NCBI GenBank assembly: GCA_028285415.1
Contig: JANQPF010000014.1
Location: forward strand, 124,001 to 188,000
Origin: Pseudomonadales bacterium
Lineage (GTDB): Bacteria; Pseudomonadota; Gammaproteobacteria; Pseudomonadales; Azotimanducaceae
Direction: 5' to 3'
Length of the DNA stretch: 64,000 bases
Shown here: positions 26,493 through 35,594 of the stretch, one piece after another
Numbering within the stretch: the first letter of the stretch is position 1
How the letters are laid out: the number at the start of each line of letters is the position of its first letter
Translations under genes and position numbers: made by a program
Notes under the pieces: generated by a model
What the model was told of the DNA's origin: nothing
Seen by the model: only the letters and a program-made list of their open reading frames with translations
The model's database searches: none

Positions 26493-26933
26493 ATGTCCTC
26501 TTACAAAAGAATCATGCTCGCAGTGGATCTCACGGAGGAATCCAAAGCCGTGGCCGATCGCGCAACCGCCCTGGTTGAGGCGTCGGGTGCGGAGCTGCAC
26601 CTTGTCCACGTCATCGAGCCGCTGAGCCTGGCGTACGGCGGTGACGTGCCCATGGACCTGTCTTCCGTGCAGGAGCAGATCCAGGAGCAGGCAAAGTCGC
26701 ACCTCAGCGAATTCGCATCGCAGCTGAAGGTCCCCGCAGAGCAACAGCATCTGATTTTCGGACGCCCGGAAAGCGAGATCCAACGGGTGGCGGACGAAGT
26801 TGGCGCTGATCTGATTGTTGTCGGCAGCCATGGCCGGCACGGTCTGGCGCTCCTGCTTGGCTCGACGGCAAACGGCGTGCTGCATGGCGCCATGTGTGAC
26901 GTACTGGCGGTACGCGTGGGCATCGCGGACTGA
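26493..26933 (+). CDS. Universal stress protein, UspA family
   Basis: This is a 146-residue single-domain UspA protein. It starts SSYKRIMLAVDLTEES and ends with the ATP-binding signature GSHGRHGLALLLGSTANG (G-x2-G-x9-G-S/T), so it is probably an ATP-binding type. The ATG at 26493 has GGAGAG 6 bases upstream. The lytic transglycosylase gene begins almost at its stop, so both may be in one transcript. It is divergent from the small membrane protein gene. Confidence 0.92.
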   Translation: MSSYKRIMLAVDLTEESKAVADRATALVEASGAELHLVHVIEPLSLAYGGDVPMDLSSVQEQIQEQAKSHLSEFASQLKVPAEQQHLIFGRPESEIQRVADEVGADLIVVGSHGRHGLALLLGSTANGVLHGAMCDVLAVRVGIAD

Positions 26934-26934
26934 A

Positions 26935-28905
26935 TTGCACACCAACGCAGTACCCAATGCCGCACTCAGGTTGCTGACCCGCTTCGCCGCGGGGCTGTGC
27001 GCTGCGGCGCTGATGCTGCCGGCTTTGATGAGCACCCCCGCGGCATACGCGGATCCGTCCCAATTCGAGCAGCGCCGCCTGTATCTGCAGGCACGCACCG
27101 CGCTGCGGCAGGGACAGACGAGCACGTTCCAACGGCTCGCAAGGGAGCTCGATGATTACCTTCTGCGCCCCTATCTCGACTATCACCGCATTCGCGCGCA
27201 GATCAGCAGCACCCCGAATGCCGAGGTCATCAACTTTCTGCAGTCCCACCCCGAACTCCCGGCAACCCACCTTTTACACAAACGCTGGCTGCGCGAGCTC
27301 GGTAAGCGCCGGCAGTGGCGAACGCTGCTCGACAATTTCATCGACACGAACGACGCCGATCTTCGCTGCTACCAGCTGCGTGCCCTGTACGGCACGGGCA
27401 GCAGAAACGAAGCGCTGACGCAGGCGACCAATCTCTGGCTGCAGCCGGTATCTCAACCCAACGCCTGCGACCCGCTGTTCGAAACGTGGCGGGCCAGCTC
27501 ACACTTCACCGAAGAGGTGGCCTGGATGCGGTTGAGCGCGGCGGTCAACGCCAACCAGCGTCAGCTTGCGCGCTACCTGCTGCGCTATTTCAGCGGCACC
27601 AACAAGGTCGCCGCGGACGCGTACTACAACGCCCACGTGGCGCCTTCACGCATGACGCGAACCTCGAGCTTCCGGACTGACACCGAAAAAATGCGTGCGG
27701 TCATCGAGCACGGCCTGACCCGGCTGGCACGGATCGACGCGGAGAAAGCGGAGACCGCATGGCGCCAGTTCGCACGCTCACACAGTTTTGACGAGATCTC
27801 CCAGCTGCGCATCAACACCGCCGTTGCCGTCGGCCTTGCCAAAGACAATCGCTTCCCGCCGACCGACGAGCGCAGCCGCCTCTCGCAGACGGCCGGCATC
27901 GAGTCGCTGGCGCTGGCCGCCGTGCGCGCCATGAACTGGCCGGAGGCGACGTACTGGATAGATCGCCTGCCGGAAGATCTGAAGGTCAAATCTCAGTGGC
28001 AATACTGGCTGGCGCGTTCGCTCCTGGAAACGGCGGATGACATCGAGCGCGCGGACGCGATCCTGAGCGCGCTCGCCACCCAGCGCCACTACTACGGATT
28101 CCTGGCGGCGCGACTGCTCGGGCGCAGCGGACAGCTGAACGACGAGAGCTCACGGAGCGGTGCGGTCGACCTGAATCTGCTGGGCCGCGAGCCGGGGATC
28201 GCCCGCAGCATTGAGCTTTTCGCCGTGGGTGATGACATCAACGGCAGGCGGGAATGGTTTCGCGCGCTCGATCGTCTCCCGCAGCGCCAGCAGGTGCTTG
28301 CGGCGGAACTTGCGCAGCGCAACGGCATGGTCTCGCTGGGGATCAGTACCGCTAACATTGCCGAAGCCTCCAATCATCTGGCACTGCGTTTTCCGGTGAC
28401 CCACGAACCGCAGTTCCGTCAGGCGACGATGCGTACCGCGCTGCCGACGCCGCTGCTCATTGCCATCGCCCGACAGGAGTCCGCACTCGAGAGCAGCGCC
28501 CGCTCCTCCGCCGACGCCCGCGGCCTCATGCAGCTCCTGCCAAGCACCGCCCGCGTGGTCGCACGCCGCGCCGGCATGAACACGCCGACCAGCAGCGATC
28601 TCTACGATCCGAGCACCAACATTCGCCTTGGCAGCTTTCACCTCGCCTGGCTCGTGCAGCGTTACGACGGGCAGGCCCCCCTGGCAATCGCCGCGTACAA
28701 CGCGGGCGAACATCGGGTGGACCGCTGGATCAAGGACACGGACGGGACGCCAACCGATGTCTGGATAGAGCGGATCCCCTTTCACGAAACGCGCAACTAC
28801 GTGAAAAACGTGCTCGCCTTCCGCCACGTCTACGGGTACCGGCTGGGCACGCCGACGCCGATGCTGAATCCGGGCGAGCAGGTGGTGGCCGAACCCGCCG
28901 GATGA
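26935..28905 (+). CDS. slt: Soluble lytic murein transglycosylase
   Basis: Slt cleaves peptidoglycan glycan strands to 1,6-anhydro-muropeptides in the periplasm. The 656 residues comprise a signal peptide (LCAAALMLPALMSTPAAYA), a long alpha-superhelical ring domain with DRLPQRQQVLAAELAQR-type repeats, and a C-terminal lysozyme-like domain. The catalytic Glu is E515 in IARQES, followed by GLMQLLPSTA and AYNAGEHRVDRW. The start is uncertain: TTG at 26935, just after the stress protein stop, or TTG at 26971. Both keep the signal peptide. Confidence 0.9.
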   Translation: MHTNAVPNAALRLLTRFAAGLCAAALMLPALMSTPAAYADPSQFEQRRLYLQARTALRQGQTSTFQRLARELDDYLLRPYLDYHRIRAQISSTPNAEVINFLQSHPELPATHLLHKRWLRELGKRRQWRTLLDNFIDTNDADLRCYQLRALYGTGSRNEALTQATNLWLQPVSQPNACDPLFETWRASSHFTEEVAWMRLSAAVNANQRQLARYLLRYFSGTNKVAADAYYNAHVAPSRMTRTSSFRTDTEKMRAVIEHGLTRLARIDAEKAETAWRQFARSHSFDEISQLRINTAVAVGLAKDNRFPPTDERSRLSQTAGIESLALAAVRAMNWPEATYWIDRLPEDLKVKSQWQYWLARSLLETADDIERADAILSALATQRHYYGFLAARLLGRSGQLNDESSRSGAVDLNLLGREPGIARSIELFAVGDDINGRREWFRALDRLPQRQQVLAAELAQRNGMVSLGISTANIAEASNHLALRFPVTHEPQFRQATMRTALPTPLLIAIARQESALESSARSSADARGLMQLLPSTARVVARRAGMNTPTSSDLYDPSTNIRLGSFHLAWLVQRYDGQAPLAIAAYNAGEHRVDRWIKDTDGTPTDVWIERIPFHETRNYVKNVLAFRHVYGYRLGTPTPMLNPGEQVVAEPAG

Positions 28906-28914
28906 CGGAGCGCA

Positions 28915-29730
28915 ATGCACTACATCGACATCTGCGTCAATCTCGACAACAGCCAGTTCGACCGGGACCGTGCCGATGTGCTCACACGCGCCTGGGACGC
29001 CGGCCTCAGCGGGCTCCTGCTCACGGCCACCAATCTCGCCTCCACCCGCCAGGCCATCGCCTGGTGCGATTCACCGAGGTTGCTCTGCACCGCGGGTGTG
29101 CATCCGCACGATGCTGCGGATGTGACCGGCGACTGGGTGGACGAACTCGAAGCGCTTGCCGGCCACCCGGCGGTGCGGGCGATCGGAGAGACCGGCCTCG
29201 ACTTCAACCGCAACTACTCACCGCCTGAAGCGCAGCTCGAGGTGTTCGAGGCACAGATTGCGCTGGCCACACGTCTGGCGAAGCCACTCTTCGTGCACGA
29301 CCGCGACAGCGCTGGCGCCGTTTACGACCTCCTGCAGCGGGCGGGGGAGCTGCCGCCGACCGTCATCCACTGCTTCACCGGCAGCGCCCACGACCTCGAC
29401 GCCTTTCTGGATGCGGGGTACTACATCGGGATCACGGGCTGGGTGGCCGATGTCGCCCGCGGTGCGGAACTGCGTGCGCTGGTTCCCCGGATCCCGCTCG
29501 AACGGCTGCTGCTCGAAACCGACGCGCCATTTCTACGCCCCCACAATACGCCCGCGAGCTTCATGACGGACAACGCCCTGCCGGGCAGGTGGAAACGGCG
29601 CAACGAACCGGCACTTTTGCCCTGGGTGTGCGCTGAGGTTGCCCACTGTTACGGGTTGGATGTTGAGACCATTGCCGCGGCAACCCGCCAGAACGCGGAG
29701 TTGCTATTCGGCTTCACGAGCGTTCACTGA
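28915..29730 (+). CDS. tatD: TatD-family metal-dependent deoxyribonuclease
   Basis: The 271-residue TIM-barrel hydrolase has the N-terminal form YIDICVNLD instead of the usual D-x-H-x-H, as in E. coli TatD proper. Other metal-site blocks are intact: TAGVHPHDA, AIGETGLDFNRNY, LFVHDRDS, VIHCFTGS and LLLETDAPFL. Family members are 3'-5' DNases with roles in DNA repair and protein quality control. It follows slt by 9 bp. The last 17 bp overlap the convergent glutaredoxin-like gene. Confidence 0.92.
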   Translation: MHYIDICVNLDNSQFDRDRADVLTRAWDAGLSGLLLTATNLASTRQAIAWCDSPRLLCTAGVHPHDAADVTGDWVDELEALAGHPAVRAIGETGLDFNRNYSPPEAQLEVFEAQIALATRLAKPLFVHDRDSAGAVYDLLQRAGELPPTVIHCFTGSAHDLDAFLDAGYYIGITGWVADVARGAELRALVPRIPLERLLLETDAPFLRPHNTPASFMTDNALPGRWKRRNEPALLPWVCAEVAHCYGLDVETIAAATRQNAELLFGFTSVH

Positions 29731-29953
29731 TGAACTGCCGGACGTCATCAGCGTCAAACGGAGCATCAAGCTGGCGCTGGTCGCAGACGAGAACGGGAAT
29801 GCGCTCGCCAAAACGTGCCAGCAACACGTCATCAGTGCTGATGTCCGCCACCATGAGCTGGTGGCCCACGAGCTCCGGCATGTTCAACAGGAGTTCCAAC
29901 GCCTCGTCACACAAAGCGCAGTGATCTGTGGAATACAAAACCAGTTGCAACAT
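29714..29953 (-). CDS. Glutaredoxin-like thiol protein (DUF836 type)
   Basis: This 79-residue thioredoxin-fold protein has an N-terminal beta strand LQLVLYSTDHC and a redox pair C12-x2-C15 (CALC). A cis-proline segment (RIPVLV) follows about 40 residues later. Small proteins of this sort are common in gammaproteobacteria without a known partner. It overlaps the 3' end of tatD by 17 bp on the opposite strand. Confidence 0.8.
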   Translation of the reverse strand: MLQLVLYSTDHCALCDEALELLLNMPELVGHQLMVADISTDDVLLARFGERIPVLVCDQRQLDAPFDADDVRQFISERS

Positions 29954-29991
29954 GGGCTGCCAATTCAGTGAACCGTGAGTAAGATCTTGCC

Positions 29992-30954
29992 ATGCAGTAC
30001 ATCCAGCGCCTAGCCGATCCCACCATTGCGCCGAGCTACCCGCTGCCCGTCGAAGGCGCAGCCCATTGGCAGATCGCCGCGTCCGGCACGTGGGAACTCG
30101 AGATGCGCCTGCCGACGATTCCCGCCGGGCACATCATCGTGCCCAGCCTGGCTCTGCTCGATGACGGCAAAAGCGACGCGGGGTGGCTCGCCACGCTCCA
30201 CCACGAGTTCGAATATCCGCTGCAGAGCGTGCCTGCGACAGCTGCGGCTCCCGCTCTGCCCGACGGGGCAAAGGCGGCCAGCCGGCATATCGACTGCTGG
30301 CACAGCGAGCAGACCCTGGAGTCCACCCGCTGCGTGTTCACCGTCCTGGGCAGTGCGCAACCTGAACGATATCTTGCGACGCTGAGCGTACGTCCAGTGG
30401 AAATCCAGACACCGCAGCTCGCGCCAATCGACGTCCTGGTGGATGTGCCGGCCACGCTTTCCCAACACGCAGCCGACGCTGCAATCCGCCAACGCATCTG
30501 CTCACCAACGGCACTGACCATGGCGCTCTCGGCGTACCCGACCGCACCCGTGTGGGAGGACACGATCGCCGCATGCTACGATGCGGCCACCCGGGCCTAC
30601 GGCGTCTGGCCGTTGGCTATTCGCTGGGCTGCCCGGCACGGTGTTGTCGCGGCGGTGGAGGTTTTCCAGGACTGGCAGGCACCCATGGCGTGTCTGTCAG
30701 CGGGCGTGCCGCTGGTGTGCAGCATCGACTACGATAGCGGTAAACTCACGAACGCGCCGATGGCACGCACCGGCGGTCATCTGGTGGTCTTGTACGGCGT
30801 GGAGGGGAACGAAGTGTTGGTCAAAGACCCGGCAGGTGCCGATCGCAGCGACGTCACGCGTCGCTACGACCGCAGTGAATTTGGCGAAGCGTGGCTCAGC
30901 CGACGCGGCGCCGCTTACATTTTCGCCCGTCAGCAAAACGCCGCAGGCAGCTGA
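29992..30954 (+). CDS. C39-like (papain-fold) peptidase domain protein
   Basis: The 320-residue protein has an N-terminal beta-rich region (1-150) of unknown role and a C-terminal C39-like domain. The catalytic cysteine is C170 in RICSPTALTMAL, the histidine H263 in TGGHLVVLYG, and the aspartate lies in LVKDPAG. No transporter domain or leader-peptide gene is adjacent and no signal peptide is evident, so it is probably cytoplasmic. It opens a four-gene run: its stop overlaps the next start by one base (TGATG). Confidence 0.75.
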   Translation: MQYIQRLADPTIAPSYPLPVEGAAHWQIAASGTWELEMRLPTIPAGHIIVPSLALLDDGKSDAGWLATLHHEFEYPLQSVPATAAAPALPDGAKAASRHIDCWHSEQTLESTRCVFTVLGSAQPERYLATLSVRPVEIQTPQLAPIDVLVDVPATLSQHAADAAIRQRICSPTALTMALSAYPTAPVWEDTIAACYDAATRAYGVWPLAIRWAARHGVVAAVEVFQDWQAPMACLSAGVPLVCSIDYDSGKLTNAPMARTGGHLVVLYGVEGNEVLVKDPAGADRSDVTRRYDRSEFGEAWLSRRGAAYIFARQQNAAGS

Positions 30955-31184
30955 TGCCAATCCGCTTCCTCATCCGTTTTGTCCTCCTGACCCTTGGGTT
31001 TGCGCTCACCACGCTCGGTATTCTCGCGTGGCAACAAATGAACTTCGATCTGAACACGCTCTGGCCGATTGCCGCCGAGTTCAGCGCGCACCCGGTCTAC
31101 GCCATGGTGCTCGGCCTTGCACTCATCCCGCCTACGCTATGGGAGATTTTCGTTCTGGAGACCAGGCATCACCGTGAGCACTAG
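30954..31184 (+). CDS. Small two-helix inner-membrane protein
   Basis: This 76-residue protein has two hydrophobic helices (FLIRFVLLTLGFALTTLGIL and VYAMVLGLALIPPTLW) joined by a short loop and ends in a basic, His-rich tail. It is coupled to the C39-like peptidase gene by a one-base TGATG overlap and its end overlaps the acetyltransferase start by 11 bp. I do not recognise the family; function unknown. Confidence 0.7.
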   Translation: MPIRFLIRFVLLTLGFALTTLGILAWQQMNFDLNTLWPIAAEFSAHPVYAMVLGLALIPPTLWEIFVLETRHHREH

Positions 31185-31734
31185 CCGGGTCTACATCAGG
31201 AAAGTCCGACGGACGGACGAAACCGAGTTCATTGCGCTCATGCGCGAAAGCCAGGAGATCCATGAACCCTGGATCAGTCCGCCGACCAATCCGGTGCTGT
31301 TCAAGTACTACCTGCAACGCATCAACCGGGAAGACCACGAGGGATTTGTGATCTGTCGCGCCGGGGACGATACCATCGTGGGCGTCATCAACATCAACAA
31401 CATCGTGCGCGGGTCGTTCCAGAGCGCCTCTCTCGGCTACTACGTCGGCGCGAAGTTCGAAGGTGAAGGGTACATGCAGGAGGGTCTGACGCTGTTGCAA
31501 AACTATGCGTTCAACACGCTGGGCCTGCACCGCCTGGAGGCCAACATACAGCCCGAAAACACGCGCAGCCAGAACCTCGTTGCGCGCTGCGGCTTCGTCA
31601 AAGAAGGTTATTCAAAAGCCTTCCTGTTCATCAACGGCGCGTGGCGCGATCACGAACGCTGGTGCAGCGTTCACGAGCGACGCGGGCTGCGCTCAAACTC
31701 GGGCGCAATATCCCTACATCAACACAAGGTATGA
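31174..31734 (+). CDS. GNAT N-acetyltransferase, RimJ/RimL type
   Basis: This 186-residue acetyltransferase shows the RimJ/RimL pattern. It has an N-terminal strand [14 protein letters not shown] and a central [21 protein letters not shown] block containing the acetyl-CoA pyrophosphate loop region. The [23 protein letters not shown] motif follows. RimJ-like enzymes acetylate protein N-termini or small amines and antibiotics; the substrate here is unknown. The GTG at 31174 with an upstream AGG fits; it overlaps the preceding gene by 11 bp. The ddl start follows its stop by 1 bp. Confidence 0.85.
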   Translation: MSTSRVYIRKVRRTDETEFIALMRESQEIHEPWISPPTNPVLFKYYLQRINREDHEGFVICRAGDDTIVGVININNIVRGSFQSASLGYYVGAKFEGEGYMQEGLTLLQNYAFNTLGLHRLEANIQPENTRSQNLVARCGFVKEGYSKAFLFINGAWRDHERWCSVHERRGLRSNSGAISLHQHKV

Positions 31735-31735
31735 C

Positions 31736-32680
31736 ATGCCGGAGCTAACGGTGGCCGTGCTGATGGGCGGCCCTTCTGCAGAGGCCGAAGTATCACGCAA
31801 TTCCGCAGAACAGGTCAGCCAGGGGCTGCGCACCGCCGGCCATGCGGCGACGCTCGTCGAGCTCGACGAGCGGTGCGGATCCAGCCTGATGACACTGGCA
31901 CCCGACGTCGTGTTCCCTGCGTTACACGGGCCGCCGGGAGAGGACGGCACGGTCCAGGGTTTTCTGGAGATCCTCGGCCTGCCCTACGTCGGCAGCGACG
32001 TCCATGGCAGCGCAGTTGCCATGGACAAGCACATCGCGAAACACGTCTTTCGCGACGCCGGTCTGCCGGTCGCGGATGGCCGGGTCGTCAGCCCCGGCGA
32101 CGATCTCGATAGCTGCGCCCGGGAGATCAGCGCACACCTCGGACCCGGCGTTGTGATCAAGCCGCTGTGCCAGGGATCTGCAATAGGCGTCACTCCCCTG
32201 CCGAACGGCGGCAACGTGGCGGCAGCGCTGACCGCGGCTCTGGATTTTGGTGCCTGTCTGGTCGAACCCTATGTGATGGGACGAGAAATTACGGTGGGGG
32301 TGCTCGAACGCAATGCTCAGCTGGAGCCGCACCCTGTCATCGAGATCGAAACGGCCACCGATGAATGGTACGACTACACGAATCGGTACACGGCCGGACA
32401 GAGTCGCCACATCATGCCGGCACTGCTGCCCGATGACGTCAGCAGGCAGTTACAGGACATTGCCGTCTGCGCTCATGAGGTCTTAGGGTTGAGGGATCTG
32501 TCCCGGGCGGACTTCATCGTCGGTGACAACGATGAAATCACGCTGCTGGAAGTCAATACGTTACCGGGAATGACGCCCACCAGCCTGTATCCGGAAGGCG
32601 CTGCCGCACTGGGGCTGGAATTCCCGGCGCTGATGGACCACCTCGTGCAGCAGGCACATCAGCGCGGATCAGCGAAGTAA
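31736..32680 (+). CDS. ddl: D-alanine--D-alanine ligase
   Basis: This ATP-grasp enzyme of 314 residues makes the D-Ala-D-Ala terminus of peptidoglycan precursors. It shows [17 protein letters not shown] at the N-terminus, [15 protein letters not shown] and [11 protein letters not shown] in the centre, and the metal site [16 protein letters not shown] at the end. AAGG precedes the ATG. It is away from the murC-ftsQ cell-division cluster and sits at the end of the C39-like/membrane peptide/GNAT run, so it may be a second or relocated ddl. Confidence 0.93.
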   Translation: MPELTVAVLMGGPSAEAEVSRNSAEQVSQGLRTAGHAATLVELDERCGSSLMTLAPDVVFPALHGPPGEDGTVQGFLEILGLPYVGSDVHGSAVAMDKHIAKHVFRDAGLPVADGRVVSPGDDLDSCAREISAHLGPGVVIKPLCQGSAIGVTPLPNGGNVAAALTAALDFGACLVEPYVMGREITVGVLERNAQLEPHPVIEIETATDEWYDYTNRYTAGQSRHIMPALLPDDVSRQLQDIAVCAHEVLGLRDLSRADFIVGDNDEITLLEVNTLPGMTPTSLYPEGAAALGLEFPALMDHLVQQAHQRGSAK

Positions 32681-32683
32681 GCG

Positions 32684-34012
32684 CTACGTGTCTTCCTCTT
32701 CGCGGTCGTCATCAGCCTCATCAACCGGTGCTTCGACTGCACCGTTTTCAGCCACCTGCGCAGACAGGTCGGCGAACGGATCTGACATCATCGGCGGCAC
32801 CAGCGACCGGACGAGCTTCGCGGCACTCGGCGCATCGAGCACGTCTTTCGCAAGATCAATCAGGCGCCTCTGCTCGCTGGCGATGAACTCGAGGGCCTGG
32901 CCGACGTTCGCATCGCGGCTCATGAGATCCTGCAGTCCTTCCGCTTCACCCAGATAAGACTTACTGATTGATGCATTCTGTGTCATCGACATGTTGAGCG
33001 AGAGCTCGGCCAGCTCCGCGCTGTCGAAGTCCATGGCTTTCAGCTGGGCGATCGCATCCCCTGTGTTACCGCTGAAAAAACTCTGCACCGCGCTCACGAC
33101 GCTCGACAAAACGCTGTCAATGGCCGCTTTTTCCGCATCATCGAGATCGCCGACCACGTCCATGTTGACGACGCGTTCCATGTCTTCGGTATAGGACTCG
33201 TCCTCAACCCTGTCGCCGTCCGTGGTTTGCCCACGCAACAGGCTGGTGTCCAGGCTGTCGATCTGGCTGAAATCCAACGTGATCGTATCGCCATCCTGCG
33301 TCTGCAGCTCGAAGCTCAGATTCGTTTCCTGGCGAACCGATTCCTGAACGCTGCGGTAGGCGGCAAACTCGCTGCCGTCTAGCTCGACAATCGGCAGGAT
33401 GGTTGTGGGGACTTCATCACCCGCGTCTTCCGGTACCACGTCGACGACCACGGGATCGGTGTTGACCGGCGGCGGTGCCACCGGATCGGGTACGTCGATG
33501 TCATCAACCGGCATGTCGACCCCATCAACCGGGACGTCGGCAACTGGCGCCTCCACCGGCGGCTGCGCCTGACTGCCTTGAAAGACCATTGGATAACCCA
33601 TCTGGAAGAAGACCGGCGCAATCATCATGACCGGCATGGCAAAACCGCTGTACATACCCACGCCGCCATAGCCGCCAAAGCCACCGGCAGCGGGTCCAGC
33701 CTCCTGGGTCGTTGCGTTTGTCGGGTTGGCAGTGACATGACCGCCGCCAGCCGTGGGCCCGCTCTGGGCGGTAGCACCGGCATAACCTGCGCCGCCCGCG
33801 GCGACGCCCATCTGCGGGTAGGCCATCATGTATGCCGGTGTCATCATGGTCATCGGCGCAAACATGGCGGCGGGCGCGTATGGCGCGCTGCTGGGTGCGC
33901 TGCGGGTCGGATTGGTCTCTGTGTGCCCCTGCGGCGTTGCGGCGTCGCTGCCGGGCGCGGGGAGCTGCGGCTGAAAGCCGCTGTATCCTGGGAGAAAGCC
34001 AAATTGAATCAT
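32684..34012 (-). CDS. Large Met/Gly/Ala-rich protein of unknown function with acidic linker
   Basis: I do not recognise this protein. The first third is low complexity, rich in Met, Gly, Ala, Pro and Tyr (for example MMTPAYMMAYPQMGVAAGG). An acidic Val/Asp/Pro linker with PVDGVDMPVDDIDVPDP-type repeats follows. The C-terminal 220 residues look like a folded beta plus helical domain with an acidic tail. No classic signal peptide is visible. I chose ATG 34012, where GGA lies about 7 bases upstream; ATGs at 34030 and 34048 are in frame. It stands alone, convergent with ddl. Codon use looks normal for the window. Confidence 0.7.
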   Translation of the reverse strand: MIQFGFLPGYSGFQPQLPAPGSDAATPQGHTETNPTRSAPSSAPYAPAAMFAPMTMMTPAYMMAYPQMGVAAGGAGYAGATAQSGPTAGGGHVTANPTNATTQEAGPAAGGFGGYGGVGMYSGFAMPVMMIAPVFFQMGYPMVFQGSQAQPPVEAPVADVPVDGVDMPVDDIDVPDPVAPPPVNTDPVVVDVVPEDAGDEVPTTILPIVELDGSEFAAYRSVQESVRQETNLSFELQTQDGDTITLDFSQIDSLDTSLLRGQTTDGDRVEDESYTEDMERVVNMDVVGDLDDAEKAAIDSVLSSVVSAVQSFFSGNTGDAIAQLKAMDFDSAELAELSLNMSMTQNASISKSYLGEAEGLQDLMSRDANVGQALEFIASEQRRLIDLAKDVLDAPSAAKLVRSLVPPMMSDPFADLSAQVAENGAVEAPVDEADDDREEEDT

Positions 34013-34154
34013 TGCAGATCCGTCATCCATGAACGGTATACCCGTCATAGCGGCGGATGGCACAGAAACTTTAGAGCTGATTCGTGCAAAAGCGTGCGCC
34101 GGCACACAGGCTGAAGTGTGAACCGGCACGCTTGCGTGTGGCTTGCTGGAATTG

Positions 34155-34194
34155 GGGGTCAGACCCTGCGTGGAAACCACAAGAGCCTGACCCC
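34155..34194. repeat. REP-like inverted repeat (GGGGTCAG ... CTGACCCC)
   Basis: GGGGTCAGACCCT (34155-34167) pairs imperfectly with AGAGCCTGACCCC (34182-34194): 8 perfect outer base pairs and 3 of 5 inner ones. From memory, GGGGTCAG/CTGACCCC elements of this kind accompany REP-associated tyrosine transposases in gammaproteobacteria. It lies 20 bp past the amt stop, where REP elements typically sit. No transposase is in the window, and I saw no second copy. Confidence 0.6.
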
Positions 34195-34213
34195 GCTGGT
34201 GATCGAGCCGGTT

Positions 34214-35494
34214 CTACAGGTCGTAGCCCCGTTCGTTGTGTGACACGAGATCCAGGCCTTCGAGCTCTTCGTCATCTTCCACCCGGTTGCCAACCAGCGC
34301 ACCGGTAATTTTCAGGATGACAAACGTCACGACCACGGTATAGACAATGGTGGCGCCGACACCGACGGCCTGCACACCAAGCTGCGAACCGATGGCAATG
34401 TCCTCCTGGCCGCTGAACACACCCAGCGCGTTGCTGGCAAACACCGCTGTCAGCATCGTGCCGAGAATGCCGCCAACGCCGTGCACCGGGAAGACGTCCA
34501 GGGAGTCGTCGATCTTGAGCGAACGCTTGATGAAGTTCGTCGCGTAGAAGCAGATGATGCCGGCGGCGATGCCGATGATGAGCGCTCCGCCCGGTCCAAC
34601 GAACCCGGACGCGGGCGTGATGGTGCCGAGACCCGCAACCATGCCGGTCACGGCTCCCAGGGCCGACGGTTTGCCGTACTTCACCCACTCTGCGCAAAGC
34701 CACGTGAACGCACCGGCCGCTGCCGAGATATGAGTAACCATCATGGCCATGGCCGCATCACCGTTGGCCGCGAGCGCGCTGCCACCGTTGAATCCAAACC
34801 AGCCGACCCAGAGCATGCCGGCGCCGGCGATGGTCAGCGTCATGTTGTGCGGTGGCATGGGCTGCTCGGGAAAGCCGCGCCGATTGCCGAGCACAACGGC
34901 CGCGACGAGCGCCGCCACGCCTGCCGTGATGTGCACCACCGTGCCGCCGGCAAAGTCCATGACGCCGAGTTCGCTCAGCCAGCCGCCGCCCCAGACCCAG
35001 TGACAGATCGGCGCATAGACCAACAGCAGCCACGCGGCGCTGAAGATCAGCATGGCGGAGAAGCGCATGCGCTCCGCAAAGCCGCCGACGATGAGCGCCG
35101 GTGTGATGATCGCGAAGGTCATTTGAAAGAGCGCAAACGCACTTTCCGGGATGCTGCCGCTCAAGCTGTCTTCAGCCACGTTGTGCATGAACACGTTGCC
35201 GAAACCGCCCCAGAAGGCATTGGCGGCGCCACCGTCGCCAAAGGCGAGTGAGTACCCGATGAGCAGCCACAGGATGGATGCCATACAACAAATGGTGAAA
35301 CACTGCATGAGCACGCTGAGCACGTTCTTGGAGCGGACCAGGCCCCCGTAGAACAGCGAAAGTCCCGGAATGGTCATGAACAACACCAGCGCCGTGGCGG
35401 TCAAAATCCACGCCGTATCCGCGCCATTCAGTTCGTCAGCGTGCGCTGGGAACGCCACCAATAAGCCCGCCAGGGCAACCCACAATCGACCCAC
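34214..35494 (-). CDS. amtB: Ammonium transporter
   Basis: This 426-residue Amt/MEP/Rh channel conducts ammonium across the inner membrane. A cleavable signal (LWVALAGLLVAFPAHA) precedes the eleven-helix core. The twin-His residues lie in VVHITAGVAALV and DVFPVHGVGGILGT; the family block GLSLFYGGLVRSKNVLSV is intact. The start is GTG at 35494 with GGGGG about 8 bases upstream. The usual partner glnK is absent on both sides. An A+T-poor 100-bp gap separates it from pyrD. Confidence 0.95.
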   Translation of the reverse strand: MGRLWVALAGLLVAFPAHADELNGADTAWILTATALVLFMTIPGLSLFYGGLVRSKNVLSVLMQCFTICCMASILWLLIGYSLAFGDGGAANAFWGGFGNVFMHNVAEDSLSGSIPESAFALFQMTFAIITPALIVGGFAERMRFSAMLIFSAAWLLLVYAPICHWVWGGGWLSELGVMDFAGGTVVHITAGVAALVAAVVLGNRRGFPEQPMPPHNMTLTIAGAGMLWVGWFGFNGGSALAANGDAAMAMMVTHISAAAGAFTWLCAEWVKYGKPSALGAVTGMVAGLGTITPASGFVGPGGALIIGIAAGIICFYATNFIKRSLKIDDSLDVFPVHGVGGILGTMLTAVFASNALGVFSGQEDIAIGSQLGVQAVGVGATIVYTVVVTFVILKITGALVGNRVEDDEELEGLDLVSHNERGYDL

Positions 35495-35594
35495 AATTAT
35501 CCCCCTTCGCGAAAGAGGCTCATTATTGATGATGCCCTCAAGATACGCCACATTTTTGTGCGTTTTTGAACTCAGCTCGCGCGTTCCCGTGCAC

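Noticed and set aside
26424-27125. Long open frame antisense to the stress-protein gene, continuous with the small membrane protein upstream of topA
   Set aside because: The sequence before the transmembrane helix is Arg/Cys/His-rich shadow of the uspA gene's codons; a start at TTG 26423 fits the protein.
35495-35594. Sigma-54 promoter ahead of amtB
   Set aside because: A TGGC...TTG match exists, but the spacing between the GG and GC elements is two bases too short.
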